Part shown: in pieces, positions 1-8,744 of the stretch
Layout: every line of letters starts with the position of its first letter
How positions within the stretch are numbered: position 1 is the first letter of the stretch
Origin: CAWAPS01 sp963783945
GTDB lineage: Bacteria > Actinomycetota > Acidimicrobiia > Acidimicrobiales > Palsa-688
Assembly (NCBI GenBank): GCA_963783945.1
Contig: CAWAPS010000019.1
Coordinates: 1-64,000 of the forward strand
Length of the DNA: 64,000 bases
Direction: 5' to 3'
Program-made: the position numbers and the translations under genes
Notes under the pieces: generated by a model
Told to the model about the DNA's origin: nothing
Databases searched by the model: none
Seen by the model: only the letters and a program-made list of their open reading frames with translations

Positions 1-14
1 TGGCTTGAGCACGG

Positions 15-133
<119 letters not shown>

Positions 134-148
134 TAATCGTGAAATAGA

Positions 149-182
149 AGGCCCCGCACCCCCAGGTGCGGGGCCTTTTTAG
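149..182 (+). terminator. Intrinsic terminator of the rRNA operon
   Basis: An 11-bp GC stem (GGCCCCGCACC at 150-160 pairing with 165-175) is followed at once by five T residues. It lies 16 nt after the 5S RNA and is the clearest rho-independent terminator in the window. Confidence 0.9.
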
Positions 183-265
183 TTGCCGGTAGGCCGGTGA
201 GCCTGGTCGCGGCTGGGCGGTTTTCGGCCGCCTGTGGCCGCCCCGGCGCCCAGAGCAGGCGCCGG

Positions 266-271
266 TAGCAT
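266..271 (+). promoter_or_regulatory. -10 element (TAGCAT), TPR gene
   Basis: TAGCAT ends 8 nt before the GTG at 280. No Shine-Dalgarno lies between them, so a leaderless transcript is inferred. Confidence 0.4.
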
Positions 272-279
272 GGTCGGTC

Positions 280-2058
280 GTGCCTCCTCCCCCCAAGCGG
301 CCCCGACCTTCCGCCGCGTCCGGTTCGCGGCGCGCGCCGGCCGGCGCGCCCAAAGGTCGGCCTGCGGCCTCGGAGTCGCGAGGTCGGCCGGCGGCGCCGG
401 AGTCGCGAGGTCGGCCGGCGGCGCCGGAGTCGCGAGGTCGGCCGGCGGCCTCCGAGGGCAACCGCAGAGCCGGTCCGGAGGGGAACCGGGGTCGGGTTTC
501 ACCCACCGGGCGTTCCGATGCTCCGGGCAGCCGCCGCCAGGGTTCTGCCGGCGAGCGGCGCACCGGGAACCGTCAGGGCGGCAATCGGGCGGAGGATGCG
601 CCGACCGGACGGCCCAACCCGAGCGCATCCGGCAGCCGGCAGGGGCGGCCGGACCGGCCGGGCGTGACCAGAGACGGTTCGGGACAGAGCCGCTATCGCC
701 GCGCCGAGTCAGCCGAAGGCGACGCTCGGACGGCCCGTTCGGGCGGGCAGGGCCGAACCGGGGGGGTGGCGGGCCGAGGCCGAGGAGCGGCCGGGGCGCG
801 GGAAGGCGGGGCCGATCGCCCCGGCGGGCCCGGACGACCGACCAGAACCACCCGGTCCTCGCCGTCGAGCAGTGCCGATCGGCCGCGCCGGCCGGGCCAA
901 GTGCGGTCCTCGGATCAACCCGACCGTTCGGCCTGGCCCCGGCCGTATGCGGCCGCGGACAGGCGGAGCACCGATGGCGCAGGACGCTCCGGCCGGACCG
1001 GCGGATCCGGGACTCCCGGGACCGGCGGATCCGGGACTCCCGGGAACGGCGGAGCCCGGCCCCCCGGCTCGGCTTCTGTCAGTCGCGTAGGCGCGGCATG
1101 GGGCGGGGTCGCCCGCCGTGGGGCGAGATCGTTGAACAACGGGACGGAGACCGGGTACTCCGCATCGGATCTGTGGCGTCAGGCGGTGGCCCGGGCGGAC
1201 GGCACTCAGGCGGGCGAGCAGAGACGCGACTGGACACCGGACGAGACCTGGATCGAGGAGCCCCTGGTCGACCAGCCCACACCGGGGGGCACCGGCCGCC
1301 CGGCCCGATCGGTTACCTCCGCTCCGATCGAACCGGCGAGCCGGCAACGTCGCTCGGCCGTCGCGGATCGGGGCCACGACGGTGGCACGGGAAAGGCCGC
1401 CACCGGCCCGAGCGGCACAGGCAATCGCCGCAAGGTCCCGAAGCCGGTCGTAAACGAGCTGGAGGCCGCGGCCGGGGAGGCACGTGGGGCGAAGCTGGCC
1501 CACCGGATGGCGGATGCCACCAGCGCCTACGAGAAGGAGCGCTATCAGGAGGCCCGGCGGATCCTCAAAGGGCTGGCGGACGAGGTCCCCGACGTGCCGG
1601 CGGTACGCGAGCTGTACGGCTTGGTGCTGTACCGCCTCGGGCAATGGTCGGCGGCAACCAAGCAGCTGGAGACGTTCAATCTGCTGTCCGGGTCCTTCGA
1701 CCAGCACCCGGTGCTGAGCGACTGCTACCGGGCGCTCGGGCGGTTCGAGCAAGCCGACGCGGTTTGGGCCCTGCTCCGCGAAGCGTCTCCGAGCGGCGAC
1801 CTGGTAGCCGAGGGCCGGATCGTGGCCGCCGGATGCCGGGCCGACCAGGGGGACCTGGAAGGGGCCATCGCCCTGCTCGAGAAGTCGTCCAGGAAGGTAA
1901 CCCGGCCCCAGGACCGGCACCTGCGTCAGTGGTACGCGCTGGCCGACCTGTACGAACGGGCGGGTGACGTGCCCCGGGCTCGGGACCTCTTCGCCCGGGT
2001 CGACGCGGCTGACCCGGACACGTTCGACGTGCGGGCCAGGTTGCGGGCTCTGCGCTGA
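280..2058 (+). CDS. TPR-repeat protein with long basic low-complexity N-terminus
   Basis: The protein has 592 residues. About the first 390 are disordered and rich in Arg, Gly, Pro, Ser and Ala. They include three 9-residue repeats of the type ESRGRPAAP (residues ~30-57) and two GGSGTPG repeats. The last ~200 residues read as helical tetratricopeptide-type repeats, for example stretches around LYGLVLYRLGQWSAATKQLE, LSDCYRALGRFEQADAVW and LADLYERAGDVPRARDLF. TPR domains bind other proteins. No enzyme motif is present, and the basic N-terminus could contact nucleic acid (inference). GTG at 280 was chosen because the TPR frame is open from there. An overlapping frame from 234 also stays open but encodes only Arg/Gly-rich shadow. 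The exact role is unknown. Confidence 0.75.
   Translation: MPPPPKRPRPSAASGSRRAPAGAPKGRPAASESRGRPAAPESRGRPAAPESRGRPAASEGNRRAGPEGNRGRVSPTGRSDAPGSRRQGSAGERRTGNRQGGNRAEDAPTGRPNPSASGSRQGRPDRPGVTRDGSGQSRYRRAESAEGDARTARSGGQGRTGGVAGRGRGAAGAREGGADRPGGPGRPTRTTRSSPSSSADRPRRPGQVRSSDQPDRSAWPRPYAAADRRSTDGAGRSGRTGGSGTPGTGGSGTPGNGGARPPGSASVSRVGAAWGGVARRGARSLNNGTETGYSASDLWRQAVARADGTQAGEQRRDWTPDETWIEEPLVDQPTPGGTGRPARSVTSAPIEPASRQRRSAVADRGHDGGTGKAATGPSGTGNRRKVPKPVVNELEAAAGEARGAKLAHRMADATSAYEKERYQEARRILKGLADEVPDVPAVRELYGLVLYRLGQWSAATKQLETFNLLSGSFDQHPVLSDCYRALGRFEQADAVWALLREASPSGDLVAEGRIVAAGCRADQGDLEGAIALLEKSSRKVTRPQDRHLRQWYALADLYERAGDVPRARDLFARVDAADPDTFDVRARLRALR
358..450 (+). repeat. 27-bp in-frame tandem repeat
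   Basis: Three near-identical 27-bp units (core GGAGTCGCGAGGTCGGCC) lie inside the disordered N-terminus of the TPR protein and encode ESRGRPAAP. The unit length is a multiple of three, so copy-number change would keep the frame. Confidence 0.85.
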
Positions 2059-2102
2059 CGGCTTTTCTCCACTGACGTTGCGGGCGCGACGAGTGCTGGG
2101 CC

Positions 2103-2120
2103 CTGGGGGGCCGCCCCCAG
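2103..2120 (+). terminator. Stem-loop after the TPR gene
   Basis: CTGGGGG and CCCCCAG pair around a GCCG loop, 45 nt after the TPR stop codon. There is no T-run, so termination is only possible. Apart from it, 2059-2350 holds nothing I recognise. Confidence 0.35.
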
Positions 2121-2350
2121 CCCGGCTCGGAAATCCAGGGTCGGCGGGATCCCCGGGCCCGGTCGAGCTCCAGGGCGGGCCTCATGCCGGCCGCTCTGCT
2201 TCAGCCTGCTCGCAGTCACACCCCACAGCTAACCTGGCGAGCGTCGCCGCGTAGTTCTTGCTGCGACCGTTCGCCGGTGCCGTGACACCGACCTCTCTTT
2301 CCGGTCCCAGGGGACCTGAGGCCGGACCACACCGGCGAATGGAGGACGAG

Positions 2351-2718
2351 ATGATCAATCTGGTGGTTGTCGGAGGGGTATTGGCCCGACCGGCTCAGGA
2401 CGTGGAGCTGCCGTCCGGCAGTCGTCTGCTGTCACTCGAGGTGACGGTGCGGAGGAGGAGGGTCCAGCCGAACCGGTGCCAGTGGCCTGGTTCGACCCGC
2501 CGGCCTGGGCAACCGCCCTCGACGCCGGCGCCGGCGTCGTCGTTACCGGGCGGGTGCGCAGGAGGTTCTTCCGGGCCGGCGGGATCACCCAGAGCCGTAC
2601 CGAGGTGGTGGCCAGCAAGGTCGTGCGCGCCACCGCTACCAGTCGGGTGGCCGCCCTGTTGGCCGACGCCATGGCCGTGCTCGACCAGGCCGCCCGGCCG
2701 GTCGAGGCCGAGCCTTGA
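2351..2718 (+). pseudogene. Single-stranded DNA-binding protein (ssb), frame-disrupted
   Basis: The gene encodes a short OB-fold SSB. The ATG at 2351 opens MINLVVVGGVLARPAQ and continues through LPSGSRLLSLEVTVR. The rest of the fold (EGPAEPVPVAWFDPP, VTGRVRRRFFRAGG, TQSRTEVVA) is in the -1 frame and stops at 2718. Both frames are open around 2449-2462, where the switch must occur in the GCGGAGGAGGAGGG run. Adding one base there restores a normal protein of about 122 residues. Both halves match SSB family patterns, so the break is recent or a consensus error. No slippery heptamer with a downstream structure is obvious. GGAGGACGAG precedes the ATG as ribosome-binding site. Confidence 0.75.
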
Positions 2719-2720
2719 GG

Positions 2721-3713
2721 TCAGCGCCGGGCGCTGACCAGCTCTTCGAGGAGGAGGGCGACGCCGTCGTCGCCGTTGGCCGGCAGGACCCGGTGAGCCA
2801 CCGTGAGGATCTCGGCCACGGCGTTGGCCGGGGCCATGGCGACGTACGCCCAGGCGAGCAGCGACAGGTCGTTGTGGTTGTCGCCGATCGCGAGCACCTC
2901 GTCTGTGCCGATCGCCAGGGCGTCGCAGATCCTGCCCACTCCGGTCGCCTTGGACACCCCCGGTGGGCCGATGTCCACCCAGTCCAGACCGGAGGACGTC
3001 ACGTATCCCGTCCCGCCGGCTATCCGGCCCAGCACCTCGATCAGCTCCCGTGCGGAGACGCCGGGAACGCGGGCGATGAGCTTGATGCATCCCCGGTGGG
3101 TGACCGAAAGTATGTCGGCCACTTGCTCCACCGGTTGCTCCCATCCCGCCAGGGTTTCCACAAAACCGGTCTCGTGGCTGAAGCACGCCAGACCGTCGAT
3201 GGCCATCCGGGCCGTGGGGGCGGCCTGACGGACCCGCCGGACCCAGATCGCGGCGGCCTCGCCATCGAAGCTCTCGACCTCGACCACCTCGTGGCGGTCC
3301 AAGTCGACGATCACCGCCCCGTTGGCGCACACCCCCAACGGACCCAACCCTACCAGGGACGCCAGCTCCCAGAGGGCTTCCGGGGGGCGACCGGTCACCG
3401 GGATGACGTGGACGCCGGCGGCTCGGGCCGCAGCTACGGCCGCGATCGTCCGGGGCGACACCGACCCGGCGGGGTCGAGCAGGGTCCCGTCCAGGTCGGT
3501 GGCGACCAGGCGGACCTGGGCCAGATCCGGGTTACTTCCGGCCGCCTGCGGGCGCGCCGCCAACCCGGTACCGGCCGATCCAACCGCGCCGGCCGGTCTG
3601 CCCCCGCCGGTTTGGCGGGTAGCCGCCCAGCCCTCTGCGGGCGCCACGCCACCAGCAAGACGCTGACTGCCCTGGCGCGCCAAAGTTCCGGCCCCCTCGA
3701 CGACTCCCGACAC
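2721..3713 (-). CDS. HAD-superfamily phosphatase, Cof/YidA type
   Basis: This is a haloacid dehalogenase-fold phosphatase of the Cof type (IIB cap), probably acting on a sugar phosphate or other small phosphate ester in the cytoplasm. Motif I is DLDGT at residues 73-77, with the nucleophile Asp first. Motif II is the Thr in VTGRPPEAL. The Lys of motif III lies in GVSKATGV, and motif IV is GDNHNDLSLL. The first ~60 residues are low-complexity and not part of the fold. The true start may be a TTG at about residue 51, since no ATG or GTG lies close to motif I. The gene ends 2 bp after the convergent ssb stop. The substrate cannot be read from sequence. Confidence 0.8.
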   Translation of the reverse strand: MSGVVEGAGTLARQGSQRLAGGVAPAEGWAATRQTGGGRPAGAVGSAGTGLAARPQAAGSNPDLAQVRLVATDLDGTLLDPAGSVSPRTIAAVAAARAAGVHVIPVTGRPPEALWELASLVGLGPLGVCANGAVIVDLDRHEVVEVESFDGEAAAIWVRRVRQAAPTARMAIDGLACFSHETGFVETLAGWEQPVEQVADILSVTHRGCIKLIARVPGVSARELIEVLGRIAGGTGYVTSSGLDWVDIGPPGVSKATGVGRICDALAIGTDEVLAIGDNHNDLSLLAWAYVAMAPANAVAEILTVAHRVLPANGDDGVALLLEELVSARR

Positions 3714-4187
3714 CCCACAACCCTATCGGGGCTGTGGGCCGGGGGGGTCGGGGCCCGGCCGGACCGGAGCCGGAGACCGCCTGGCCGGCGGAAACCCTGA
3801 CGGCGGGGTGGTCGGGCGGTAGGGTAAGTGGTACGTGATCGATGACGACGTGGTCGACGGCGCGGCGCGAAACGGTAGAAACCGGAATCGGCGTGCCAGA
3901 CCTTAGAGCTCCCGTGGGCCCGTGGCGGTCCTCCGTGCATCGGTCGTCCTCCGACCTCGGCTCGCTGAGGCGGACGCCTCCGGTTAGCTCCAGAGCCACC
4001 AGGAACGTCACGATCATGGACCCGGGGAGTTCGGGTGAGCAGGCGCGACCGCGCTCGGAGTCGCAAACAAGCACCAACTTCCCCCCAACTGATGCCCCTG
4101 CGCCCGGGAGTAACGTGAGCGGGGCGCCATCCGATCGTACAATCAATCTGGTCGAGAATTGTCAACGAAAGATTAAGAGGAACTCGC
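3714..4187. other. Intergenic region upstream of korA
   Basis: These 474 bp lie between the divergently transcribed HAD gene and korA. Overlapping open frames exist on both strands but look random. The only signals I see are TACAAT at 4138-4143, a plausible -10, and an AAGAGGAA ribosome-binding site at 4175-4182 before the korA ATG. Confidence 0.5.
4138..4143 (+). promoter_or_regulatory. Possible -10 element (TACAAT) for korAB
   Basis: TACAAT lies 45 nt before the korA ATG, leaving an AT-rich leader of about 38 nt. No convincing -35 is present at 16-19 nt spacing. Confidence 0.35.
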
Positions 4188-6077
4188 ATGGCCGACACAG
4201 CTGCCCATGACCGTCCGGTCATAGACGTCGACCGGGCCGTCATCCGGTTCGCGGGGGATTCGGGCGACGGAATGCAGCTCACCGGGGATCGCTTCACCAC
4301 GTCGTCAGCCATCTTCGGCAACGACCTGTCCACGCTGCCCGACTTCCCAGCCGAGATCAGAGCGCCGGCTGGCACTCTCGCAGGTGTCTCGGCGTTCCAG
4401 GTCCACATCTCGGACCACGACATTCTCACCCCGGGCGACCACCCGAGCGTGCTCGTGGCCATGAACCCGGCGGCCCTGAAGGCCAACATCGCCGACGTAT
4501 CGGCGGCGGCGACGATCATCGTCAACTCCGATGCGTTCGAGGAGCGGGCCCTGCACAAGGCCGGGTACGCCGACAACCCGCTCACCGACGACAGTCTCAG
4601 TGCCTTCACCGTGTACGAGGTTCCGATGACCTCGTTGACCCTGGAGGCGGTCAAGCCCTCGGGCACCAAGCCGCGCGACGCTGAACGCTCCAAGAACTTC
4701 TTCGCCCTCGGCCTCATCAGCTGGCTTTACACCCGGCCCCAGGCGCCCACGCTCGAGTGGATAATCGAGCGCTTCGGCAAGACCCCGATGGTCGCCGAGG
4801 CCAACACCCTGGCCTTCAAGGCCGGGTGGAACTTCGGGGAAACGGCCGAGCTGTTCCCCAACACCTACGAGGTCAAGCCGGCGGTCCTCGAACCCGGCAC
4901 CTACACCAACATCTCCGGGAACACCGCCCTGGCTTGGGGTCTGATCGCGGCGGGCCAGCTGGCCAAACTGCCGTTGTTTCTCGGCAGCTACCCGATCACC
5001 CCGGCGTCGGACATCCTTCACGAGCTGTCGAAGCACAAGAACTTCGGAGTTCGCACCGTCCAGGCCGAAGACGAGATCGCCGGCATCGGCATGGCCCTCG
5101 GAGCCGCCTACGGGGGCTCGCTCGGCATCACCACGACCAGCGGCCCGGGCATCGACCTCAAGGCCGAGACGATCGGTTTGGCCGTCAACTTCGAGCTTCC
5201 GCTGCTCGTCATCGATATCCAGCGAGGCGGCCCGTCGACCGGGCTGCCCACCAAGACCGAGCAAGCCGATCTGCTCCAGGCCATGTTCGGCCGCCATGGA
5301 GAGGCTCCGGTGCCGATCGTGGCTCCGTCTACTCCCGGCGAGTGTTTCTATATGGCTATCGAGGCAGCTCGTATCGCCCTCAAATACCGGACCCCGGTGT
5401 TCCTGCTGTCCGACGGTTACCTGGCCAACGGGGCCGAGCCGTGGCGGCTGCCGGCGGTCGATTCCCTCCCCGACATCAGCGTCGAGTTCGCGACCGAGCC
5501 CAACCACACCGGACCCGACGGGGAACAGGAGTTCTGGCCCTACCTGAGGGATTCCGAGACCCTGGCCCGGCCCTGGGCCGTCCCCGGCACCCCCGGGCTG
5601 GTACACCGGATCGGCGGCCTGGAGAAGGCTGACGGATCGGGAACAGTGTCCTACGACCCGGTCAACCACGAGCTGATGAGCCGGGTGCGAGCGGCCAAGG
5701 TGGCGGGTATCGCCGCCGACATCCCTCTCGTCGATGTGGACGACCCCGACGGCGCCACCGTGCTCGTTCTCGGTTGGGGATCCACTTACGGCGCCATCGC
5801 CGCCGGCATCCGGCGGGTCCGGGCCCATGGCCACCGGGTGGCCCAGGCCCACCTGCGACACCTCAACCCCTTCCCCTCCAACCTGGGCGAGGTACTGCGT
5901 TCCTACCCGAAGATCCTGGTGCCGGAGATGAACCTGGGTCAGCTGGTGAAGCTGGTCCGGGCCGATTTCCTCGTCGACGCCAAGGGACTGAGCAAGATCC
6001 GCGGCAAGCCGTTCCGGGCGGAAGAGATCGAACAAGCGATCCTGGAGCTCCTGCTCGAGCGCAAGCCGGGCAACTGA
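4188..6077 (+). CDS. korA: 2-oxoacid (2-oxoglutarate):ferredoxin oxidoreductase, alpha subunit
   Basis: With KorB it oxidatively decarboxylates a 2-oxoacid, probably 2-oxoglutarate, to the acyl-CoA with ferredoxin as electron acceptor. It can replace or complement 2-oxoglutarate dehydrogenase in the citric acid cycle. The 629-residue protein is the usual fused form. The gamma domain comes first (FAGDSGDGMQLTGDRFTT, residues ~21-38; PAEIRAPAGTLAG). The alpha domain starts near residue 240 (YPITPASDILHEL, VQAEDEIAGIGMALGA, TTTSGPGIDLKAE, DIQRGGPSTGLPT). The ATG at 4188 has a good AAGAGG site. korB follows after 27 bp. No ferredoxin gene lies nearby. Confidence 0.93.
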   Translation: MADTAAHDRPVIDVDRAVIRFAGDSGDGMQLTGDRFTTSSAIFGNDLSTLPDFPAEIRAPAGTLAGVSAFQVHISDHDILTPGDHPSVLVAMNPAALKANIADVSAAATIIVNSDAFEERALHKAGYADNPLTDDSLSAFTVYEVPMTSLTLEAVKPSGTKPRDAERSKNFFALGLISWLYTRPQAPTLEWIIERFGKTPMVAEANTLAFKAGWNFGETAELFPNTYEVKPAVLEPGTYTNISGNTALAWGLIAAGQLAKLPLFLGSYPITPASDILHELSKHKNFGVRTVQAEDEIAGIGMALGAAYGGSLGITTTSGPGIDLKAETIGLAVNFELPLLVIDIQRGGPSTGLPTKTEQADLLQAMFGRHGEAPVPIVAPSTPGECFYMAIEAARIALKYRTPVFLLSDGYLANGAEPWRLPAVDSLPDISVEFATEPNHTGPDGEQEFWPYLRDSETLARPWAVPGTPGLVHRIGGLEKADGSGTVSYDPVNHELMSRVRAAKVAGIAADIPLVDVDDPDGATVLVLGWGSTYGAIAAGIRRVRAHGHRVAQAHLRHLNPFPSNLGEVLRSYPKILVPEMNLGQLVKLVRADFLVDAKGLSKIRGKPFRAEEIEQAILELLLERKPGN

Positions 6078-6104
6078 GATCCACTAATAGGAGATCACAA
6101 GAAG

Positions 6105-7124
6105 ATGACAGACGTTCTGGTTCCCGTAACGACGAAGAAGGACTGGACCAGCGATCAGGAAATTCGCTGGTGCCCGGGCTGCGGGGACTACTCCATCCTC
6201 ACCGCGGTTCAGATGCTCATGCCCGAGCTCGATGCCCGGCGGGAGGACACCGTGTTTGTGTCCGGCATCGGGTGCAGCTCGCGATTCCCGTACTACATGA
6301 ACACCTACGGCATCCACTCGATTCATGGGCGGGCCCCCGCGGTGGCCACCGGGCTGGCGGTGAGCCGACCCGACCTGCACGTGTGGGTCATCACCGGCGA
6401 CGGTGACGCTCTGTCGATCGGTGGCAACCACCTGCTGCACGCTCTGCGCCGGAACGTGAACATCACGATCATCCTGTTCAACAATCAGATCTACGGTTTG
6501 ACCAAGGGTCAGTACTCGCCGACTTCGGAGGCGGGCAAGGTCACCAAATCCACGCCGTTCGGCTCGCTGGACCACCCGTACAACCCGTTGTCGCTCGCCC
6601 TCGGGGCGGAGGCCACGTTCGTGGCCCGAACCCACGACATGGACCGCAAGCACATGATGGAGGTCTTCCGCCGGGCCTACCGGCACAAGGGAGCGGCCTT
6701 CGTCGAGGTGTACCAGAACTGCAACGTCTTCAACGACGGGGCGTTCGAGCTGATCACTTCCAAGGATGCCCGGCCCAAGATGCTCATACCGCTGGCGCAC
6801 GGAGAGCCGGTCAGGTTCGGGCCCGAAGGGGAGCACGGCGTCATCTTCGACAACGGCTCGGCTCGCGTCGTCGAGGTAGCCGACGTAGGGGAGGACGCCC
6901 TCCTCGTTCACGACGCCCACCGGCCCGATCCGAGCCTCGCCTTCGCCCTGTCCAGGATCGCCAGCGGGCCGACCGAACCCACACCCATCGGGGTTTTCCG
7001 CGAGGTCGAGCGCGCTGACTACGGCACCCTGGTCGACCAGCAGGTGACAGCGGCGGCCGAAGCCAAGGGCCCGGGTGATCTGGGGCGTTTGCTGGCCTCG
7101 GGCTCGAGCTGGCGGGTCGGCTGA
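6105..7124 (+). CDS. korB: 2-oxoacid (2-oxoglutarate):ferredoxin oxidoreductase, beta subunit
   Basis: This is the thiamine-diphosphate and 4Fe-4S subunit partnering KorA. The cluster cysteines are visible as WCPGCGD (C23, C26), GIGCSS (C57) and YQNCN (near residue 206). The thiamine-diphosphate/Mg motif runs from ITGDGDALSIGGNH to LFNNQIYGLTKGQ. The length of 339 residues is normal for the family. GATCACAAGAAG before the ATG is a weak ribosome-binding site. The gene is co-transcribed with korA. Confidence 0.93.
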   Translation: MTDVLVPVTTKKDWTSDQEIRWCPGCGDYSILTAVQMLMPELDARREDTVFVSGIGCSSRFPYYMNTYGIHSIHGRAPAVATGLAVSRPDLHVWVITGDGDALSIGGNHLLHALRRNVNITIILFNNQIYGLTKGQYSPTSEAGKVTKSTPFGSLDHPYNPLSLALGAEATFVARTHDMDRKHMMEVFRRAYRHKGAAFVEVYQNCNVFNDGAFELITSKDARPKMLIPLAHGEPVRFGPEGEHGVIFDNGSARVVEVADVGEDALLVHDAHRPDPSLAFALSRIASGPTEPTPIGVFREVERADYGTLVDQQVTAAAEAKGPGDLGRLLASGSSWRVG

Positions 7125-7146
7125 GCGTTACCGGCCGCTTGCGGTA

Positions 7147-7180
7147 GGGGCCGCCGTCGCCAGAAGACGACGGCGGCCCG
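7147..7180 (+). terminator. Strong stem-loop after korB
   Basis: GGGCCGCCGTCG pairs with CGACGGCGGCCC around a short CCAGAAGA loop, 23 nt past the korB stop. No U-tract follows. It may terminate or protect the mRNA 3' end. Confidence 0.5.
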
Positions 7181-7274
7181 CTGTCCGGGTGGGCTGAGGA
7201 GGCGCCGACCCGAAAGAGTTGATGGTCGAAGCATTACCGACCAATCGAAGAGCTTTCTGTGAGAGTACTGAGGG

Positions 7275-7301
7275 CGGGCATAGGAAGGAAAGCCCGTTTT
7301 T
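7275..7301 (+). terminator. Second terminator candidate after korB
   Basis: CGGGC (7275-7279) pairs with GCCCG (7292-7296) and is followed directly by five T residues. The stem is short and the loop is 12 nt. Confidence 0.4.
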
Positions 7302-7513
7302 AGAGATCGCGGCGGCATGACGACCGGTATGTCGGGTCTGTCCGGCTTGCCCGGGCACCCCGCGGGTCCTTTCCTGCTGCCGGCGTCCGGCGTCGATGTT
7401 TGCGGTCGAAGCCGAGGGGTGGAACGGGGGGCGGTAGCGGCGCGGCACCGACCCTGGACGTCAGCTGTAGGCCCGTCGGCCGCGGCGGGTAGTGGCGGGA
7501 AACGGCGGCCCGA
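7302..7513. other. Rest of the korB / DUF1015 intergenic region
   Basis: Together with the two stem-loops this makes a 389-bp space between convergent genes. I see no gene, repeat or further signal in it. Confidence 0.5.
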
Positions 7514-8725
7514 TCAGCCGAGCAGCTCGCGCAGCACCAGGCCCGTCCGCGGTTTGGGCCAGAAGAAGGTGGTTTTAGGCGGCATGCGAGCCCCGCCACG
7601 ACCGATGTCGGCGATCTGCTCGACTGCGACCGGCCGCAGGAGAACGGCGGCGTCGGCCTGGCCGGCGGCAACCGCGGCCGCCGCGTTGTCCCACCCGTGC
7701 TGAAACACCACCTGGTGCGGTGGCAGCGCCCCCAGGGCCACGTCGAGCCGGCTGCTGTCGAGATCGTGGACCGCCGCAGCGTTGGCGGCATCGCGGGGAC
7801 GAGCCAGCCAGGAACCCTGCGATGTCAGCAGAGCCAGGGCGCCCGCCTCGTCCATCCGCCCCGCCATGGTCCGATCGGCCGGCGGGGTCGGGGTTATGTC
7901 GAACCAGGGGTCGAGGGCGGCGAGAAGGTCGAACCCGGCGGGCAGGCCCGATATCAGCCGGTGGATGGCCTGCACCGTCAGCTGGTCATCGGTCAGCTCC
8001 ACGATCAGGGCCATCACGAAATCGTCGTCCGAGCGGGCCGCACCCGCGGCGTCCTGCTCGGCCCGGTAGGCCAGGGCGGTCTCATAGCGGTGGTGGCCGT
8101 CAGCGATCAGGACCGGCTCGGCCTCGATCGCCGCCTGGATGGCGCGGATGTGGTCGGCGTCGACTATGGGCCAGAGCTCGTGCAGGATTCCTTCGTCGTC
8201 GACCGCGTGATCGGCGGGGCGGACCGGCGGGTCGAGATGCCGGCTCAGCCCCCGGCCCGGCGACAAGCCCCAGATAGGCGAGATGTTGGTTCGGGTGGCC
8301 CGCAGGAGCTCGAGACGGTCCGTCTTGGCCTTGGGCGTTGTCTCTTCGTGGGGCAGGATGCCCTGGCCGGGCGGCTCGAGCCCCAGAGCGCCGATGACCC
8401 CCACGGTCTGGCGCAACGCGGCGTGGTGGTCGGTGGAGCTCATGCGGTAGCCGTACAGGGCCGAGATGCGGTCGCGATGCAGGATCCCCCCGTCCCTCCA
8501 GGCGTCGAGCAGCTGCCGGGCCCGCTCGTAGCGGCCGACCACGGGATCCCCGTCGTCGCTCGGGAGCTCGACCCGCACGATGTTGGAAGGACTCCTCGCG
8601 GCGAGAGCGGCCCGCTCGCCGTCGGAGATGACGTCGTAAGGCGGGCAAACCACGTCGTCGAGCGACCGAATGTGGGAGTGGGAGTAGCGCAAGCCGGGGA
8701 AAGGTACGAATCGAGGCACGTCCAT
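7514..8725 (-). CDS. DUF1015 family protein
   Basis: The 403-residue protein matches the DUF1015 family. Typical features are FPGLRYSHSHI and VVCPPYDVIS near the N-terminus, ILPHEETTPKAKTDRLELL, the ISPIWGLSPG segment, LIADGHHRYETALAYR, and a C-terminal LLRPVAVEQIADIGRGGARMPPKTTFFWPKP, quoted here only as a region. The family is widespread and its biochemical role is not established. It is sometimes found near serine or lysine metabolism genes. The ATG at 8725 was chosen because the conserved N-terminus MDVPRFVPFPG begins there. The open frame runs a further 93 bp into the divergent HAD gene. Start codons of the pair are 20 bp apart. Confidence 0.85.
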   Translation of the reverse strand: MDVPRFVPFPGLRYSHSHIRSLDDVVCPPYDVISDGERAALAARSPSNIVRVELPSDDGDPVVGRYERARQLLDAWRDGGILHRDRISALYGYRMSSTDHHAALRQTVGVIGALGLEPPGQGILPHEETTPKAKTDRLELLRATRTNISPIWGLSPGRGLSRHLDPPVRPADHAVDDEGILHELWPIVDADHIRAIQAAIEAEPVLIADGHHRYETALAYRAEQDAAGAARSDDDFVMALIVELTDDQLTVQAIHRLISGLPAGFDLLAALDPWFDITPTPPADRTMAGRMDEAGALALLTSQGSWLARPRDAANAAAVHDLDSSRLDVALGALPPHQVVFQHGWDNAAAAVAAGQADAAVLLRPVAVEQIADIGRGGARMPPKTTFFWPKPRTGLVLRELLG

Positions 8726-8744
8726 TTGGTAGCAGACTGGCGAG

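Noticed and set aside
709..1920. 403-codon minus-strand open frame opposite the TPR gene
   Set aside because: It is composed of Gly/Pro/Arg runs with no motif, while the plus strand encodes clear TPR helices.
2440..2470. Programmed -1 frameshift in ssb
   Set aside because: No X-XXY-YYZ slippery heptamer and no strong downstream hairpin. A simple indel is the simpler explanation.
3532..4146. 204-codon minus-strand frame between the HAD gene and korA
   Set aside because: It overlaps the HAD gene's N-terminus, shows no motif and starts within the korA promoter region.
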